A DNA stretch of 64,000 nt, taken from HXMU1420-13 sp963691715 (GTDB lineage: Bacteria; Bacteroidota; Rhodothermia; Balneolales; Balneolaceae). The notes beneath the pieces were generated by a model. The model had not been told where the DNA came from and did not search any database. It saw only the letters and a list, made by a program, of their open reading frames with translations. The position numbers were made by a program, and so were the translations under genes. Shown in pieces: positions 36,542 through 45,313 of the stretch (the first letter of the stretch is position 1; every line of letters starts with the position of its first letter). Location of the stretch: the NCBI GenBank assembly GCA_963691715.1, contig OY829281.1:1-64000 (forward strand), given 5' to 3'.

Positions 36542-37585
36542 TTATAGATTCAGGGCTTTAAGAATAATATTTGGATTAAATTTTTTATCAACTGAGGGTA
36601 AATGTAGTTCCAATGTTTCTTTTTGCAATTTTGTTGCGAAAATTTCATGGAAAAAATAACTACCATATTTAATTACATAAGTTAGTAGAAAAAAACGATA
36701 GCATTCTTTTAAAAGTAAAATTTCACGTTCAGTTAATGGGTTTCTATTGTGATATGATTTCAAATATAAAAGAAATCTTTCATGCATCAGAACATCAATA
36801 TTGTAAGTAAAAACAGTACGATCTCCCGCTTCCGATACTACTCTGCTAAAAAAATAGAAGTCCATGATCCGAGAGCTCATGCGAAACCAATCATAGTCCC
36901 ATCTAGAAAATAGTTGCAGGTCATCAGTCACAGAAAAATTACCAATGTTCCAATCTACAAATACAGGAATGGCATCCATCGAATCTGCATCTAAGTCTAT
37001 ATAGTTTTTTCGGAAGATTTCGCAATGCTTTTTTATTAATTCTACATGCCCTCTAAATTGGTATTCCCCTTCCTCAGTAGTTAATACATGTTCGAGTCCA
37101 TCAATATCAACGAGCATAGATTTGGAAGATTCTGGGAGGCTATTTTTAATTGTTAAACAAGCCTCATGAAAACGAGCGGTTTCAGAGCCTAATCTAGAAA
37201 TCTGATGATGATTTAATCTTTTTGGGAGTCTATGTAAAATTTTGACAGGTCGGTAAAATATTACCCATGCATCAATTAATTCTGTTTGATGATGATACAC
37301 AAATAGTTCAGATCCTTTGAATAAGGAGCGTGCTAAAAAATTTTCGAAGGGTTCTGGTAAATTATTTGCCATTGCATTTATAATCGCATGGTCTTCTACA
37401 AAATGTTCAAATTTACCAAAGTAAGAGAGTTTTGCTACTACAAAGTTTTGGTCCTGTAACGTTATCCTATATACATGATTTGTTGATACTCTGGCACTTA
37501 TATCTTCAATTCTTATGATCTCGCGTGATGCATCGTAGGCGTTCCAAGCTTTACTTACTATTTCGTTAAAGTCTATGAATGTCAT
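36542..37585 (-). CDS. APH/choline-kinase-like small-molecule phosphotransferase
   Basis: 347 residues of the aminoglycoside phosphotransferase/homoserine-kinase-like fold. An N-lobe with VYRITLQDQNFVVAKLSYFG is followed by a C-lobe whose catalytic loop is IPVFVDWNIGNFSV (here D replaces the usual HxDxxxxN start: VDWNIGN) and a metal Asp in RWDYDWFRM. It probably phosphorylates a hydroxyl or amine of a small metabolite. It lies between the GS-like ligase (8 bases upstream) and the HAD phosphatase (1 base downstream), so the three products should act in one pathway. The substrate cannot be read from the sequence. Confidence 0.8.
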   Translation of the reverse strand: MTFIDFNEIVSKAWNAYDASREIIRIEDISARVSTNHVYRITLQDQNFVVAKLSYFGKFEHFVEDHAIINAMANNLPEPFENFLARSLFKGSELFVYHHQTELIDAWVIFYRPVKILHRLPKRLNHHQISRLGSETARFHEACLTIKNSLPESSKSMLVDIDGLEHVLTTEEGEYQFRGHVELIKKHCEIFRKNYIDLDADSMDAIPVFVDWNIGNFSVTDDLQLFSRWDYDWFRMSSRIMDFYFFSRVVSEAGDRTVFTYNIDVLMHERFLLYLKSYHNRNPLTEREILLLKECYRFFLLTYVIKYGSYFFHEIFATKLQKETLELHLPSVDKKFNPNIILKALNL

Positions 37586-37593
37586 TGAATATA

Positions 37594-38946
37594 TTAAATG
37601 ATTTCAAAATAACGTTTTACTTCCCATTCTCTCGCTGATTCTTGAAATTGTTCATATTCCCACTCTCTTGTTCGTATAAAATGATCTACAAACTCAGCTC
37701 CAAAAAGTTCAATTGGAATATTTGAATTCTTCATTTTATGTACGGCATCTTTAAGGTTATTAGAAAAGAGATTAGAATTTGAGTTATCATACTCGTTGCC
37801 GATAGTTGCATCAATTTTAAGCGATAGTTCGTGTTTTATTCCATATAAACCAGAGGCTAATGCAGCAGCCATGCTTAAATAGGGATTTGCATCTGCCCCC
37901 GGTACTCTATGTTCAATACGCATCGAATCAGAATTATGATGTATTACTCGGAGTGCAGTTGTACGATTTTCTATACCCCAGCTTGCGCTGATGGGAGACC
38001 ATGATCCTTGTACATACCGTTTGTAACTATTAATGGAAGGAGCAAACATTGGTAAAATGTATGGTAAACAAGCAATTTGGCCAGCTAAAAAATGGTTCAT
38101 TATTTTACTCATCATATACGGTTCAGTACTATCATAGAATAAATTATTCCCGTCCTTATCCCATAAACTTTGATGTATATGACCACTACAGCCTGGTAAA
38201 TCGTCATTCCATTTAGCCATAAAGCTGGCCATTATTTCATTTTGGTAGGCTATTTCTTTTATGGAGGTTTTGAAAAGAGCGGCTCGATCAGCAGATATTA
38301 GGATGTCATCATAAGTGATAGCAGCTTCATACACCCCATCACCTGTTTCTGTATGTAACCCTTCCAAAGGAATTCCAAAGCTGTTGAGATGATCAAAAAT
38401 TTGATTAATGTATCCAGAAAATTGCGATGCTCTTAGAATCGAATATCCAAACATGCCTGGGGATATTGGGTTGGGGTTTTGAAATCCCTTTTCTTTGAGT
38501 GAATTTGGGGTTTCAGCAAAATTAAACCATTCAAATTCTGCAGAGTATTTTGGGTAAAAACCTTCTTTGATTGCCTGGTTTCTGGTTTTTTTTAACAGTG
38601 CTCTTGGACATACCTGATGTAATTCCTTCGAAGTTTCAAAATCTGCTAAAAAAAAAGGTTTGTGATTGTCCCATGGTATCGTTCGAAAGGTATTTAAATC
38701 GATGGTTGCAAATGAATCTGGATAACCTGTATGCCAGCCTGATACTAAGCTATTTTCATAACATACATCATTAATATCCCATCCAAATATTACATTGCAA
38801 AATCCTATTCCTTCACTAATAGCTTTGAATAATTTTTTTATGCTGATAATTTTTCCACGGAGTACACCATCAATATCTGTTACTCCAAATTTTACATTAT
38901 TTACACCATTCTTTTGGATGAATGCGAAAACATCTTGCTTATCCAT
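37594..38946 (-). CDS. Glutamine synthetase-like amide ligase
   Basis: 450 residues of the GS superfamily. The N-terminal beta-grasp domain (about 1-100) begins VNNVKFGVTDIDGVLRGKII. The catalytic domain has AEFEWFNF (metal Glu), GLHTETGDGVYEAAI, GCSGHIHQSLWDKDG (ATP/ammonia region) and IENRTTALRV, then RIEHRVPGADANPYL. It lacks the adenylylation-site context of housekeeping GlnA, and the active-site loops resemble those of gamma-glutamyl-amine ligases (PuuA/FluG-like) rather than GSI. It likely joins glutamate to an amine other than ammonia, or acts on another carboxylate. It is the first or second gene of the operon with the kinase and phosphatase. Confidence 0.87.
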   Translation of the reverse strand: MDKQDVFAFIQKNGVNNVKFGVTDIDGVLRGKIISIKKLFKAISEGIGFCNVIFGWDINDVCYENSLVSGWHTGYPDSFATIDLNTFRTIPWDNHKPFFLADFETSKELHQVCPRALLKKTRNQAIKEGFYPKYSAEFEWFNFAETPNSLKEKGFQNPNPISPGMFGYSILRASQFSGYINQIFDHLNSFGIPLEGLHTETGDGVYEAAITYDDILISADRAALFKTSIKEIAYQNEIMASFMAKWNDDLPGCSGHIHQSLWDKDGNNLFYDSTEPYMMSKIMNHFLAGQIACLPYILPMFAPSINSYKRYVQGSWSPISASWGIENRTTALRVIHHNSDSMRIEHRVPGADANPYLSMAAALASGLYGIKHELSLKIDATIGNEYDNSNSNLFSNNLKDAVHKMKNSNIPIELFGAEFVDHFIRTREWEYEQFQESAREWEVKRYFEII

Positions 38947-39000
38947 GATTCACTTTTTGGTTGAATATAGAAAGGTGAAATGCTATATCCACAAAATAAA

Positions 39001-39324
39001 TTATGGATCTAATCTTTCTACTAATTGCCAATTTAAACGTTCAGCTTTCAATAAATTACTCTTTTCAATTTGTGCCCGATAGTTAATACCTGTTGGACAA
39101 TGACAAGCTCTACATACTGGAAATGTAAATGTCTCCTGATCAAAAACTTTAATAGTGTTTGTATTCAGTTCGGTTACAGCATCTTCTATTGATGCATAAG
39201 TTGGAGGTGTACAAGCTTGCTCACCAGATGGTACTTCAACCCATATTAAATCTTTTGTATCATCAAAATTGCACGAAAAAATAATACTATAGACATATAA
39301 ACAAATAAAAAAGATAGACTTCAT
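39001..39324 (-). CDS. Small Cys-rich lipoprotein, unknown
   Basis: 107 residues with a short lipoprotein signal (about 1-18, lipobox IIFSC), so it is probably lipid-anchored. The mature part has four more cysteines, including VCRACHCPTGINYRA near residues 70-84, which could bind a metal or form disulfides. No family is recognised. It lies 54 bases upstream of the GS-like gene in the same direction and may head that transcript, although a secreted lipoprotein does not obviously fit a cytoplasmic pathway. Confidence 0.65.
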   Translation of the reverse strand: MKSIFFICLYVYSIIFSCNFDDTKDLIWVEVPSGEQACTPPTYASIEDAVTELNTNTIKVFDQETFTFPVCRACHCPTGINYRAQIEKSNLLKAERLNWQLVERLDP

Positions 39325-39552
39325 AAGCTATTGATTAATAAAATTAAGATGCACGAACTCTAACTGAAATTTAGTGATTCGATTATGAGAAAGTCGTCAA
39401 ATTATATTATTTAAACAATCCACTCACATACATAGTATTTCTTTGTTTGTATCTCAAATGGTATGATCTTTAGGCTTACAGGTTAATCAACGTGATATAA
39501 TAAAAGCCGTTTTGAAATATAGCTTGCGGATTTAAAAAAAATTGTATTAATT

Positions 39553-39560
39553 TACTTTTG
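39553..39560 (+). promoter_or_regulatory. Candidate Bacteroidota-type -7 element
   Basis: TACTTTTG matches the TAnnTTTG -7 consensus and lies 23 bases before the DUF1800 start. No well-spaced TTTG -33 box is present (CTTG lies only 16 bases upstream), so support is weak. Confidence 0.25.
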
Positions 39561-39583
39561 CGAACTCCTACAAATAAAGAAAT

Positions 39584-41104
39584 ATGTTTAATGAAGGTTT
39601 ATCGCACGAGAAAATACAAAAAATCCATCGTTCAAGAGAGCAACTAGATAAGAGAAAAGTTTCAATTCAATCTAGGGGACTTTCAACAACTTTGAATGAA
39701 TACATCCCTTCAGCTTCAATGCCATGGGATCATGCTAGAGCTTATCATGTATTAAAAAGACTCCAATTTGGAGCAAATAAAGATGAGTTAGATACGCTAC
39801 TATCACTTAATCCAACCGAGTTTATTGATCAGATAATTGATGGTGCGTTAAATCAATCTTTACCAGATCCTCCTTCTTGGTTCGATGTAATCCCACCTTT
39901 GAACGGCACAAAGGAAGAAAAAGACCAATACAAAATTGATAATTTTGATAGATATACAAACTATCAGTCAGATTGGTTAGATCTCATGAAAACCCATTCT
40001 TTACGGGAAAAAATGGTTCTCTTTTGGCACAATCATTTTGTTACTGAGATAGGTAAGTATGAACATGCAACGCTCGCAAATCGATATATTACTTGTTTGA
40101 GAAAACATTCGTTAGGCAATTTTAAGGAATTTACTCGCGAAATTGGATTAGACGATGCTATGCTTGTTTATCTTGATGGTATAAAAAATAGAGCAACCAG
40201 CCCAAATGAAAATTATGCTCGTGAATTACTTGAATTATTCACTATGGGAATCGGTAATTACACGGAAACAGATATAAGGGAAATTGCAAGAGCTCTTACA
40301 GGATACACTGCTGATTTAGAAAATTTTACTGCCATATTTAGTAACTCATTATTTGATAATGGAGAAAAATCATTTTTAGGCAGAACAGGTGAATTTAATT
40401 ATGATGATACCATAGATATTATTTTTGAAGAAAGATCCTCAGAAATTGCAAACTTTATTTGTACAAAAATCTATAAATATTTTGTATATGATATTCCCAA
40501 TCAATCTATAATTGATGGCTTAGCAGATACATTTCTTTCGAACAACTTCGAAATTGAACCTGTATTAAGGCAATTGCTAAAAAGTGAGCATTTTTTTGAT
40601 TCAGAAATACTTGGCGCTAAAATAAAAAGTCCAGTTGATTTTATTCTTCAAATGCAAAAAGAATTGGGAATTGAAAGTTTAATGAGTTTGAGATATATAC
40701 AGTCTTATTGGCTATACGATCTTGAACAATATATTTTAAATCCAATAAATGTGGCAGGCTGGCCAGAATATCACTCTTGGATATCAACTACTACCTTGCC
40801 AATTAGGTGGACTATTTCCAATAATTTAATTAATCATGAGGGAGATGAGTTTATAATTGATTTTCGATCTCTTGCAAACTCAATGAGTAATCCTAATAAT
40901 CCATATGATTTAGCTGCAGATTTAGCAAGACATTTAATAAGTGTTGAACTCATTGACACAGATAAAAATGAGCTTGTTACCATTTTGTTGTCTGGTATGC
41001 CTGACTATGAATGGCATATGAATTTAGATGATGATGCAATAATATGGCGACTTCGAAATTTCGTTGGTCATTTATTCCAGTTACCCGAATACCAATTAAT
41101 GTAA
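39584..41104 (+). CDS. DUF1800 family protein
   Basis: A 506-residue DUF1800 protein. Typical features are HVLKRLQFGANKDELD near the N-terminus, MVLFWHNHFVTEIGKYEHA, and DGIKNRATSPNENYARELLE followed by LFTMGIGNYTETDIREIARAL. The function is unknown; DUF1800 genes are almost always paired with a DUF1501 gene, as here (13 bases downstream), and the pair is thought to act on the cell exterior. No classical signal peptide is visible at its N-terminus, whereas the partner carries an export signal. Confidence 0.92.
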   Translation: MFNEGLSHEKIQKIHRSREQLDKRKVSIQSRGLSTTLNEYIPSASMPWDHARAYHVLKRLQFGANKDELDTLLSLNPTEFIDQIIDGALNQSLPDPPSWFDVIPPLNGTKEEKDQYKIDNFDRYTNYQSDWLDLMKTHSLREKMVLFWHNHFVTEIGKYEHATLANRYITCLRKHSLGNFKEFTREIGLDDAMLVYLDGIKNRATSPNENYARELLELFTMGIGNYTETDIREIARALTGYTADLENFTAIFSNSLFDNGEKSFLGRTGEFNYDDTIDIIFEERSSEIANFICTKIYKYFVYDIPNQSIIDGLADTFLSNNFEIEPVLRQLLKSEHFFDSEILGAKIKSPVDFILQMQKELGIESLMSLRYIQSYWLYDLEQYILNPINVAGWPEYHSWISTTTLPIRWTISNNLINHEGDEFIIDFRSLANSMSNPNNPYDLAADLARHLISVELIDTDKNELVTILLSGMPDYEWHMNLDDDAIIWRLRNFVGHLFQLPEYQLM

Positions 41105-41117
41105 GTAGGAGATAATC

Positions 41118-42728
41118 ATGAAAAGAATAAAAGGAAGTAAATTAGAGGACGGCCATCATCATGAAGATCATCATAACCTATTTAGTAGAAAAGATTTTAT
41201 TAAGCGCCTTGGACTATATAGCGCTGGTAGTGCTTTAGCGTTGGGAAGTACTCCAGTACAAGCTCTTCAAAGTTCATCATTATTTAAAAAACTTGCAGGT
41301 ATTGAGACTAATCGAGTGTTAGTATTAATACAATTAGATGGTGGAAATGATGGCTTGAATACAATAATACCCTATGAGAATGATCTTTATTATAATTATC
41401 GAAATGATATAGCAATTCCAAAGCAAGAGGCTATATCATTGTCGGAAACTATGGGGATGCATCCCGAGATGAATTCTTTGATCCCTTTATGGGAAGATGG
41501 AAAAATGGGTATCATACAAAGTGTGGGATATGAAAATGGCAGCTTATCACACTTTAGGTCTACCGATATTTGGTTGAGCGGTAGTGACAGTGACGAAGTT
41601 ATCGATTCAGGATGGCTTGGACGTCATCTTGATATACAAAATCCTAATTTTATCGCAGAGCCGCCTACAAGCCCTCTAGCTGTTCAAATTGGGGGAGCAT
41701 CTTCTTTACTATTTAGAGGAGACGAATTTGATATGGGAATGACTCTAAGTGACGTTGAACGACTTGAGTATCTTATTGAAAATGGTGAGCTTCATTCTTT
41801 GCAGGGAATTCCCGAAACACTTTATGGGGATGAAATGAAATTTATGCGGATTCAAGCAAATAATTCATTTAGGTACGCAGAGGCTATTCAAGAAAGCTTT
41901 AATGAAAGCCAAAATAGAGTTGAATATAATGAAAGTGCACTTGCGAGAAGTCTTTCAGTCGTTTCAAGACTTATTAAAGGAAATCTTGGCACTAAAATAT
42001 ATCTTGTTACACTTTCAGGCTTTGATACTCATGCAGATCAATTAGATCTTCATGCTAACTTAATTAATACATTAAGTTCAGCAGTTTCTGATTTCTATAA
42101 CGATCTCGCTGCGGATAATAGATCAGAGGAAGTACTTATCGCTACTTTCTCAGAGTTTGGTAGAAGGGTGTATAGCAATGGTGCTGAGGGAACAGATCAT
42201 GGTACCGCTGCACCTTTATTCATATTTGGTGATTCTGTAAATGGAGGGCTTATCGGAAATGATCCCTTACTAGAACCAGAAAACCTTGATCCATATAATA
42301 ACCTCATAGCAGAGTATGATTTTAGGCAAGTTTATACAACATTACTAACAGATTGGTTTGGACTAGATGAAAGTGAAGCCAGTATAACCTTGGGAGACGA
42401 ATTTGAAAAAATACCATTTTTGAATTCAGGTGCGACAGTTTCAACTGGGAATAGGGAACAACCTATTGCTTTCCAATTGAATCAAAATTATCCCAATCCT
42501 TTTAATCCTACTACGACCATATCTTTTTATTTAAACCAAAGTGCACCAGTACGCCTACAAATTTTTGATATACATGGCCGTTTTATCCAAACGTTGATTG
42601 AACGAAAAATTTCGGCAGGTGAACATTCTATTCAGTATAACGCAGGTTCACTTTCGAGTGGAACTTATATTTACCGATTACAAATAGGTGGTACTATAAA
42701 AACAAAAAAGATGACTCTGATTAAATAA
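41118..42728 (+). CDS. DUF1501 (sulfatase-like fold) protein with T9SS sorting domain
   Basis: 536 residues. A His-rich N-terminus (GHHHEDHHN) precedes a Tat-like signal, SRKDFIKRLGLYSAGSALAL, with Arg-Lys instead of the twin Arg. The DUF1501 body (about 55-430) has VLIQLDGGNDGLNTIIPY, LSHFRSTDIWLSG and FSEFGRRVYSNGAEGTDHG, whose Asp/His residues resemble alkaline-phosphatase-superfamily metal sites. The last 80 residues are a T9SS type-A sorting domain (QNYPNPFNPTTTISFYL through KMTLIK), so the mature protein should be exported and attached to or released from the surface. It is transcribed with DUF1800. Confidence 0.92.
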   Translation: MKRIKGSKLEDGHHHEDHHNLFSRKDFIKRLGLYSAGSALALGSTPVQALQSSSLFKKLAGIETNRVLVLIQLDGGNDGLNTIIPYENDLYYNYRNDIAIPKQEAISLSETMGMHPEMNSLIPLWEDGKMGIIQSVGYENGSLSHFRSTDIWLSGSDSDEVIDSGWLGRHLDIQNPNFIAEPPTSPLAVQIGGASSLLFRGDEFDMGMTLSDVERLEYLIENGELHSLQGIPETLYGDEMKFMRIQANNSFRYAEAIQESFNESQNRVEYNESALARSLSVVSRLIKGNLGTKIYLVTLSGFDTHADQLDLHANLINTLSSAVSDFYNDLAADNRSEEVLIATFSEFGRRVYSNGAEGTDHGTAAPLFIFGDSVNGGLIGNDPLLEPENLDPYNNLIAEYDFRQVYTTLLTDWFGLDESEASITLGDEFEKIPFLNSGATVSTGNREQPIAFQLNQNYPNPFNPTTTISFYLNQSAPVRLQIFDIHGRFIQTLIERKISAGEHSIQYNAGSLSSGTYIYRLQIGGTIKTKKMTLIK

Positions 42729-42881
42729 TAATCAAGAATAATACACTGGTTAGGTATTCGGATGAAAAAACATTGATATAGTAAATTGTCTACCTTCTTT
42801 TGGCTTAATTAAATATTAATATTCTCTCTATCATCTGTTAACATTAGCCTAAGATCTTTATCCATACTTTATTTAATACGT

Positions 42882-43697
42882 ATGAAAAGATCACTACAAA
42901 TAGTCGTTATCTCAGATGTTCATTTGGGAACCGTTGGATGCCATGCTGTCGAATTAGTGCAATATCTTAATTCAATAGATCCAAAAAAAGTTATCCTGAA
43001 TGGAGATTTTATTGACATGTGGCAATTTAGAAAATACTATTGGCCAGAGTCTCATATGCATGTCATACGAACGCTAATAAATATGATGACCAATGGCGTT
43101 GATATTTATTACTTAACTGGTAACCATGACGAAACGTTAAGAAAGATATCAAGTCTTCAACTAGGACCTTTATTTATACGGGATAAACTAGTTCTTGAGA
43201 TGAATGGTGAAAAAGTCTGGTTTTTTCATGGTGATATTTTTGATGTAACCATGAAGTATTCAAAATGGCTAGCAAAATTAGGTGGAAAGGGCTACGAATT
43301 ATTGATTTTATTAAATCGAGGGGTTAATAAAATTCTACAAAATTTTGGATACTCTAAACTCTCATTATCTAAAAAAATAAAAGATAGTGTAAAAAAAGCT
43401 GTAAGCTTTATTGATGATTTCGAGGTGACTGCTATGGAGCTAGCAATAGATGAAGGCTATGATTATGTAGTATGTGGACATATTCACCAACCAAAAATTA
43501 GAGGATACCAGAATGAAAAAGGCTCAGTTATCTATCTAAATTCTGGTGATTGGGTGGAAAATTTAACAGCCTTGGAATATGAAGGAAGCGAGTGGAGTCT
43601 GTATTCTTATGAAAAGGATAAAATAGCCCAAAATACACCGAGAATTACAAAACTTGTAAACACTTCAGCTACTTTAAATAAAGCAGTAATTGGATGA
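42882..43697 (+). CDS. Calcineurin-like phosphoesterase, LpxH-like (UDP-2,3-diacylglucosamine pyrophosphatase type)
   Basis: 271 residues with the metallophosphoesterase motif series ISDVHLGTVG, LNGDFIDMW, LTGNHDETLR, FFHGDIFDV and CGHIHQP, which supply the dinuclear metal ligands. The spacing and the YWPESHMHVIR segment match the UDP-2,3-diacylglucosamine hydrolase group of Bacteroidota, so a role in lipid A or a related glycolipid is plausible. It overlaps the glycosyltransferase gene by 4 bases (ATGA), suggesting the two act on the same glycan or lipid. Confidence 0.85.
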   Translation: MKRSLQIVVISDVHLGTVGCHAVELVQYLNSIDPKKVILNGDFIDMWQFRKYYWPESHMHVIRTLINMMTNGVDIYYLTGNHDETLRKISSLQLGPLFIRDKLVLEMNGEKVWFFHGDIFDVTMKYSKWLAKLGGKGYELLILLNRGVNKILQNFGYSKLSLSKKIKDSVKKAVSFIDDFEVTAMELAIDEGYDYVVCGHIHQPKIRGYQNEKGSVIYLNSGDWVENLTALEYEGSEWSLYSYEKDKIAQNTPRITKLVNTSATLNKAVIG

Positions 43698-44719
43698 GAA
43701 TTCTTTACGGTGTGCAAGGTACAGGACATGGTCATATAAGTAGAGCCAGAGTAATTCTACCTAAATTAAGAGAATTCGCAGAAGTTGACGTTCTTATTAG
43801 TGGGTATAACTTTCATATGAATTTAGAAGGTAAAATTAAGTATAAGGCAAGAGGGTTAAGTCTTAAATATGATCGTAGGGGTAGTGTTGACATTTTTGAA
43901 ACCATTTTGAAATTACGCCCAATAAGCTTTTTGAAAGATTATCAATCCTTGTCATTAGCTGAGTATGATTTCGTGGTAAACGACTTTGAGCCAATAACTG
44001 CATGGGCTGCCCAAAAAGCAGACAAACCATGTATTGCGATTAGTCATCAAGCATCTTTTATGTCGAAAAATGTACCTCGACCCTTAAATAAATCAAAAAT
44101 TGCTGAAGGAATAATAAAACATTTTGCTCCTTTCACAGATGCTGTTAGTTCACATTATTTACGATATGATCATTTCGTAGAACCTCCTATTATCCGTGAA
44201 CAAATAAAAAAATTACATCCGAATTTAGGTGATCATGTAACCGTTTACCTGCCAGCATTTGACCATGAATCATTGTGTTCAATTTTTAATAAAAGTCCTC
44301 AAATACAGTGGCATATTTTTTCCCCTACATGTGAAAAAGAGTTTCATAAGCAAAATGTATGGGTGCGACCAGTAGGAAAAGATACTTATTTAGATAGTTT
44401 TGAAAATTCTTTGGGTATAGTCTCTTCAACTGGTTTCGAAACCACGTCTGAAGCACTTTATTTTGGCAAAAAGCTTCTCATAATACCCATAAAAAATCAA
44501 TATGAACAGTTATGTAATGCAGTAGCACTTGAAAAACTAGGTGGATATACGGTCTATGATGTAGATTCTACTTTTCCAAATATTGTAAAAGATTGGTTAA
44601 TAAATGGGAAAGTTGTAAAAATTGATGAGATCTCAGATGATTATGAAGTCGTTAAAAAAATTATTGCAGCAGGACTAAAAATTCCTCATCCGTCTAATCG
44701 AGTAGGTATTTTCCATTAA
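43694..44719 (+). CDS. Glycosyltransferase family protein (GT-B, MJ1255-like)
   Basis: 341 residues with a GT-B style layout. The N-terminus RILYGVQGTGHGHISRARVI holds the Gly-rich loop, and the C-terminal donor site has SSTGFETTSEALYFGKKLL and PIKNQYEQLCNA, characteristic of MurG/UGT-like enzymes. It probably transfers a sugar to a lipid or glycan; the donor is unknown. It is translationally coupled to the LpxH-like gene. The final 26 bases overlap the 3' end of the convergent DinB-family gene. Confidence 0.85.
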   Translation: MRILYGVQGTGHGHISRARVILPKLREFAEVDVLISGYNFHMNLEGKIKYKARGLSLKYDRRGSVDIFETILKLRPISFLKDYQSLSLAEYDFVVNDFEPITAWAAQKADKPCIAISHQASFMSKNVPRPLNKSKIAEGIIKHFAPFTDAVSSHYLRYDHFVEPPIIREQIKKLHPNLGDHVTVYLPAFDHESLCSIFNKSPQIQWHIFSPTCEKEFHKQNVWVRPVGKDTYLDSFENSLGIVSSTGFETTSEALYFGKKLLIIPIKNQYEQLCNAVALEKLGGYTVYDVDSTFPNIVKDWLINGKVVKIDEISDDYEVVKKIIAAGLKIPHPSNRVGIFH

Positions 44720-45230
44720 TAATGTTTAAATGGTGCATAACATGCCCTACAATAATGTATGACAATGCGCGAACAGATACCTCATAACCACTTGCAATCC
44801 CTTTTTTTGAGATCATTCTTTTATTCATATTAGCTAATAAATGAATGGTTGAAATACGTACCGCTAAAAACTCATTTAATAGATCTACTAATGTTCGTGC
44901 ATGATAAAGATTATTTTTCATGTATTGGTCTTGATCCATACTTGGTAGCTCATTTTTTTCACCTCTACTAATTGAAAATGCTCTATAACTGAATAATCGC
45001 TCTGTTTCTATAATATGCCCAATGACTTCTTTGAGAGTCCATTTACCAACATCATAAGCAAAATCTCCTTTTTCAATAGGTAAAGAATATACTAAGGTGT
45101 AGACTTCATGCATTTGTGACTTTAACGCATTAATGATATTTGATGTATTCACTAATTCAACATATCCACTATAAAAATCTGCGTACTCTGCAGTTGAAGG
45201 ATACTCATTTTCCCATTCAATCATAGGCAT
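44694..45230 (-). CDS. DinB-family (YfiT-like) protein
   Basis: A DinB-like four-helix bundle of 178 residues with starts at M14 of the longest frame. The motif GKWTLKEVIGHIIETERLF provides one helix, ISRGEKNELPSMDQDQYM the loop, and VGHVMHHLNIINGKYL the C-terminal His pair. Members are metal-binding, often bacillithiol- or mycothiol-dependent transferases, or of unknown role. I place the start at 45230 (MPMIEWENEYPSTAEYADFY) because the extra 13 codons upstream do not look like the family. A terminator of the preceding gene lies just upstream, so this gene needs its own promoter. Confidence 0.85.
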   Translation of the reverse strand: MPMIEWENEYPSTAEYADFYSGYVELVNTSNIINALKSQMHEVYTLVYSLPIEKGDFAYDVGKWTLKEVIGHIIETERLFSYRAFSISRGEKNELPSMDQDQYMKNNLYHARTLVDLLNEFLAVRISTIHLLANMNKRMISKKGIASGYEVSVRALSYIIVGHVMHHLNIINGKYLLD

Positions 45231-45272
45231 ATCAAAAATTAGTTGATTTAAACGTATTGAAAAACACAAAAA

Positions 45273-45298
45273 AAGCCGATACTCTAAAATATCGGCTT
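45273..45298 (-). terminator. Rho-independent terminator after the M16 gene
   Basis: On the minus strand AAGCCGATA pairs with TATCGGCTT around an 8-nt loop, followed by a T run (plus-strand A run to 45268). It lies about 15 bases after the M16 stop. Confidence 0.85.
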
Positions 45299-45313
45299 AA
45301 GGAAACAATGTTT

